DNA of 6,761 nt from Candidatus Eiseniibacteriota bacterium (lineage in GTDB: Bacteria > Eisenbacteria > RBG-16-71-46), in contig CAIXRL010000114.1 of assembly GCA_903921835.1 (NCBI GenBank), positions 1-6,761 of the forward strand, written 5' to 3'. The position numbers and the translations under genes are program-made. Under the pieces are notes generated by a model. The model worked only from the letters and a program-made list of their open reading frames with translations. It did not search any database and was not told the origin of the DNA. Below, piece after piece: positions 4,895 to 6,761 of this stretch. Position 1 is the first letter of the stretch. Each line of letters starts with the position of its first letter.

Positions 4895-5964
4895 GCGCGC
4901 CCGCGATTCCGGCTGTCGCCCCGGCCGGCCGCGAAGGCTCGGCGCGCCGCGTCGCGCGTGTCGCAGTCCTGGGCGCCAGCGGCTACTCCGGCCAGGAGTT
5001 CGTGCGGCTCGCCCTGGGTCACGACGGCGTGAGGATCGCCGTGCTCGTCTCGCGCGAGCACGCGGGCCGTCCCGCGGCCGAGCTCATGCCCGGCATGGAC
5101 CCTCGCGCTGCGGCGCTGCCCGCACCCGTCGCTCCCGCGGCGCTGGCCGCGCTTTTCGAGCGTGGCGCCTTCGACACGATGATCACCTGCCTGCCGCACG
5201 GCGCCTGGCGCGTGTTCGCGACCGAGAACGCGTCGTGGGTCGGCCGCATCGAGCGCGTGATCGATTTCTCGGGCGACCACCGCGACGGCTCGTCGGGCTA
5301 CGCCTACGGGCTGCCCGAAGCGTTCCGCGCCTCGCTCGCGGGCGCGAGCCGCATCGCCAATCCCGGCTGCTACCCGACCGCCGCGACGCTCGCGCTTCTC
5401 CCGGCGCTCGAGCGTGGCTGGCTCGCGGGCGACGTGTCGGTCACCGCGCTCTCGGGCGTCTCCGGTGCGGGCCGCGCGCCCGCCCTGCGCACGTCGTTCG
5501 TCGAGCTCGACGGCGGCGCCGCCATCTACAACGCCGGCGAGGAGCACGCGCACGTGCCCGAGATGGTCCGCAACTTCGCCCGCCTCGCGCCGGCGGCGAC
5601 GCCCGCGGTGGCGTTCGTGCCGCACCTGACGCCGATGGCGCGCGGCATACTGCTCACCGCGACGGCGCCGCTGAACTCGCCCGTCCCGCCCGCGGAGGCG
5701 CGCGCGGCCTACGTGGAGCGCTACGCGGACGAGGGCTTCGTGCGCGTGCTGGATCCCGGCGTGTGGCCCGAGACCCGCGCGGTGCGCAACTCGAACCGCT
5801 GCGACCTGACCGTGACCACGGTGCACGGCGGCCGCACGCTGCTCGCCACCGCGGCGATCGACAACCTGGTCAAGGGCGCCGCGGGACAGGCGATCCAGAA
5901 CCTGAATCTCCTCCTCGGCTGGCCCGAGCACTGGGCGCTGCCCGTGCACGGCAACCCGTGGTGA
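4891..5964 (+). CDS. argC: N-acetyl-gamma-glutamyl-phosphate reductase ArgC
   Basis: ArgC carries out the third step of arginine synthesis: NADPH-dependent reduction of N-acetylglutamyl phosphate to N-acetylglutamate semialdehyde in the cytoplasm. The protein has 357 residues, close to the usual 340-350. The Rossmann nucleotide site is LGASGYSGQEF (27-37). The catalytic cysteine is C160 in ANPGCYPTAATLALLPAL. Other family blocks are SGVSGAGR (188-195), FVPHLTPMARGIL (242-254) and the C-terminal NLVKGAAGQAIQNLN (325-339). GTG 4891 is the only start codon between the argR coding region and the Rossmann motif; it has a good ribosome binding site and overlaps the argR stop as GTGA. This start leaves an unusual Ala/Pro-rich leader of about 20 residues before the domain. 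The gene follows the repressor and precedes argB, the enzyme that supplies its substrate, and should be repressed from the ARG boxes upstream of argR. Confidence 0.95.
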   Translation: MSAPAIPAVAPAGREGSARRVARVAVLGASGYSGQEFVRLALGHDGVRIAVLVSREHAGRPAAELMPGMDPRAAALPAPVAPAALAALFERGAFDTMITCLPHGAWRVFATENASWVGRIERVIDFSGDHRDGSSGYAYGLPEAFRASLAGASRIANPGCYPTAATLALLPALERGWLAGDVSVTALSGVSGAGRAPALRTSFVELDGGAAIYNAGEEHAHVPEMVRNFARLAPAATPAVAFVPHLTPMARGILLTATAPLNSPVPPAEARAAYVERYADEGFVRVLDPGVWPETRAVRNSNRCDLTVTTVHGGRTLLATAAIDNLVKGAAGQAIQNLNLLLGWPEHWALPVHGNPW

Positions 5965-6761
5965 GCGCGGGCGGCGGCCCCCTGCGGCCAACGCCGCGGA
6001 ACGGGCACGCGAAGCCGGCGGCCGGCGGGTACCGGCGCGGGACACCGGCCGCGGCCGGCGCCACCGTGCGCGGGACGCGAGCCGTGCCGGCGAGCAGGCC
6101 CGTCGTGGTCAAGCTGGGCGGCCGCGCCCTCGAGGCTCCGGGAGCGATCGAGGAGTTCGCCACGGCGCTGGCCGGACTCGCGCGCGTCACGCTGCTCGTG
6201 CACGGCGGCGGCGCCGAGGTGACCGCGTGGTGCGCGCGCCTGGGGCTCGAGGCGCACTTCGAGCAGGGCCTGCGCGTCACCGACCCCGGTACGCTCGACG
6301 TGGCCACCGCGGTCCTCGCGGGACTTGCGAACAAGCGTCTCGTCGCGGCGTTGCGCGCGCACGGCGTGGACGCCGTGGGACTTGCGGCGCTCGACGGCGG
6401 CACGCTCGCGGTCTCGCCGCACCCGCAGGCAGCGGTGCTCGGCGCCGTGGGCGCGATCGACGCGGTGGACGCCTCGCTGCTGCTGACACTGCTCGCCGAC
6501 GGCCGCACGCCCGTGGTCGCCAGCATCGCCGCGACCGCGGCCGGAGAGCTGCTCAACGTCAACGCCGACGACGCGGCCGCCGCGATCGCCGCGGCGGTGG
6601 GCGCCAGCGACCTCGTGCTGCTCTCGGACACCCCCGGCCTGCGGCTGGGCGGCGAGTTCGTGCCCGTGCTGGACGTCGCGGACCTGGACGCCACGCTGGC
6701 GCGCCCCGACGTGGGCGGCGGCATGCTGCCCAAGCTGCGCGCCGCGGGCGCGGCGCTCGCC
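5961..6761 (+). CDS. argB: N-acetylglutamate kinase ArgB (partial, 3' end missing)
   Basis: ArgB phosphorylates N-acetylglutamate with ATP, the second step of arginine synthesis, feeding ArgC. The frame runs to the right edge: 267 residues from GTG 5961, with perhaps 25-40 C-terminal residues missing. The amino acid kinase fold is clear: VVVKLGG (48-54) with the phosphate-binding lysine K51, VHGGG (80-84), EQGLRVTD (101-108), LAGLANKRLVA (119-129), LLNVNADDAAAAIA (197-210), LLSDTPGL (220-227) and GGGMLPKLRAA (252-262) with the second conserved lysine K258. The start is uncertain. GTG 5961 overlaps the argC stop as GTGA, matching the argR-argC junction, but has no clear ribosome binding site and adds a Gly/Ala/Pro/Arg-rich leader. 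GTG 6084, with a weak GGGA at 6072-6075, would begin seven residues before VVVKLGG, as in E. coli. I keep 5961 because the leader frame also has G or C at nearly all third positions. Confidence 0.9.
   Translation, partial: MSAGGGPLRPTPRNGHAKPAAGGYRRGTPAAAGATVRGTRAVPASRPVVVKLGGRALEAPGAIEEFATALAGLARVTLLVHGGGAEVTAWCARLGLEAHFEQGLRVTDPGTLDVATAVLAGLANKRLVAALRAHGVDAVGLAALDGGTLAVSPHPQAAVLGAVGAIDAVDASLLLTLLADGRTPVVASIAATAAGELLNVNADDAAAAIAAAVGASDLVLLSDTPGLRLGGEFVPVLDVADLDATLARPDVGGGMLPKLRAAGAALA
5982..5999 (+). repeat. Small hairpin at the argC-argB junction
   Basis: CTGCGGC (5982-5988) pairs with GCCGCGG (5993-5999) around a CAAC loop, with one T-G wobble. It lies 18 bases after the argC stop. It could affect argB initiation, or be no more than GC-rich coding sequence. 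Confidence 0.35.
6045..6058 (+). repeat. Perfect 14-bp GC palindrome near the argB start
   Basis: CCGGCCGCGGCCGG is a perfect palindrome 26 bases before the alternative argB start at 6084. If argB begins at 6084 this is an untranslated structured spacer; if it begins at 5961 it is inside the leader codons. It bears on the choice of start but does not settle it. Confidence 0.4.

Noticed and set aside
4474..6045. A 523-residue open frame on the - strand opposite argR and argC.
   Set aside because: It is antisense to two securely identified genes and is a low-complexity Arg/Ala/Gly translation with no domain.
5870..6733. A 287-residue Ser/Ala/Pro-rich open frame on the - strand opposite argB.
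   Set aside because: The + strand encodes all N-acetylglutamate kinase motifs in order. The antisense product is low complexity and has no independent support.

Overview
This is a gene-dense, very GC-rich bacterial window. Every gene lies on the + strand, and codon third positions are almost all G or C. It has two unrelated halves. The left half holds two secreted, multidomain, sialidase-fold (Asp-box) proteins ending in FlgD-like or Por-type C-terminal sorting modules. The right half is the start of an arginine biosynthesis operon. High GC plus large PPC/propeller proteins with such C-terminal modules suggests an uncultured lineage of the FCB group or nearby (Eisenbacteria-, Krumholzibacteria- or Gemmatimonadota-like). 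That placement is inference from protein style; the window has no phylogenetic marker such as rRNA.

Layout. Positions 2-1258 are the C-terminal 418 residues of a surface protein cut by the window edge: the end of a PPC domain, Asp-box propeller blades, a fibronectin-III-like domain and a C-terminal sorting module. A 250-base gap (1259-1508) holds a short hairpin with an 11-bp tandem repeat, a very strong 13-bp inverted repeat, a weak -10-like hexamer and a ribosome binding site. Positions 1509-4226 encode a complete 905-residue paralogue: signal peptide, Arg-rich helical segment, propeller blades, PPC domain, further blades, a Cys-containing beta domain and a FlgD-like C-terminus. The two proteins share the PPC-plus-propeller core but differ in the domain behind it. 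No substrate or catalytic activity can be assigned to either.

A 194-base gap (4227-4420) begins with a strong GC hairpin, the probable end of the surface-protein transcript. It then becomes an AT-rich island holding a promoter and two adjacent sequences that match the enterobacterial ARG-box consensus at 12/16 and 13/16 specified positions, separated by 2 bp. Next come argR (4421-4894, TTG start with a strong Shine-Dalgarno), argC (4891-5964, GTG overlapping the argR stop) and argB (from about 5961, GTG overlapping the argC stop, running off the right edge). ArgR is the arginine-responsive repressor. ArgB phosphorylates N-acetylglutamate and ArgC reduces the resulting acyl phosphate, so the operon couples steps 2 and 3 of arginine synthesis to their own repressor. 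The operator position predicts autorepression of the whole unit by arginine.

I found no CRISPR array, transposon, tRNA, rRNA or recognisable defence system. The most notable points are the tandem ARG boxes at a self-regulated argRCB operon, the PPC domain set inside an Asp-box propeller in both tandem paralogues, and the strong unexplained inverted repeat upstream of the second paralogue.
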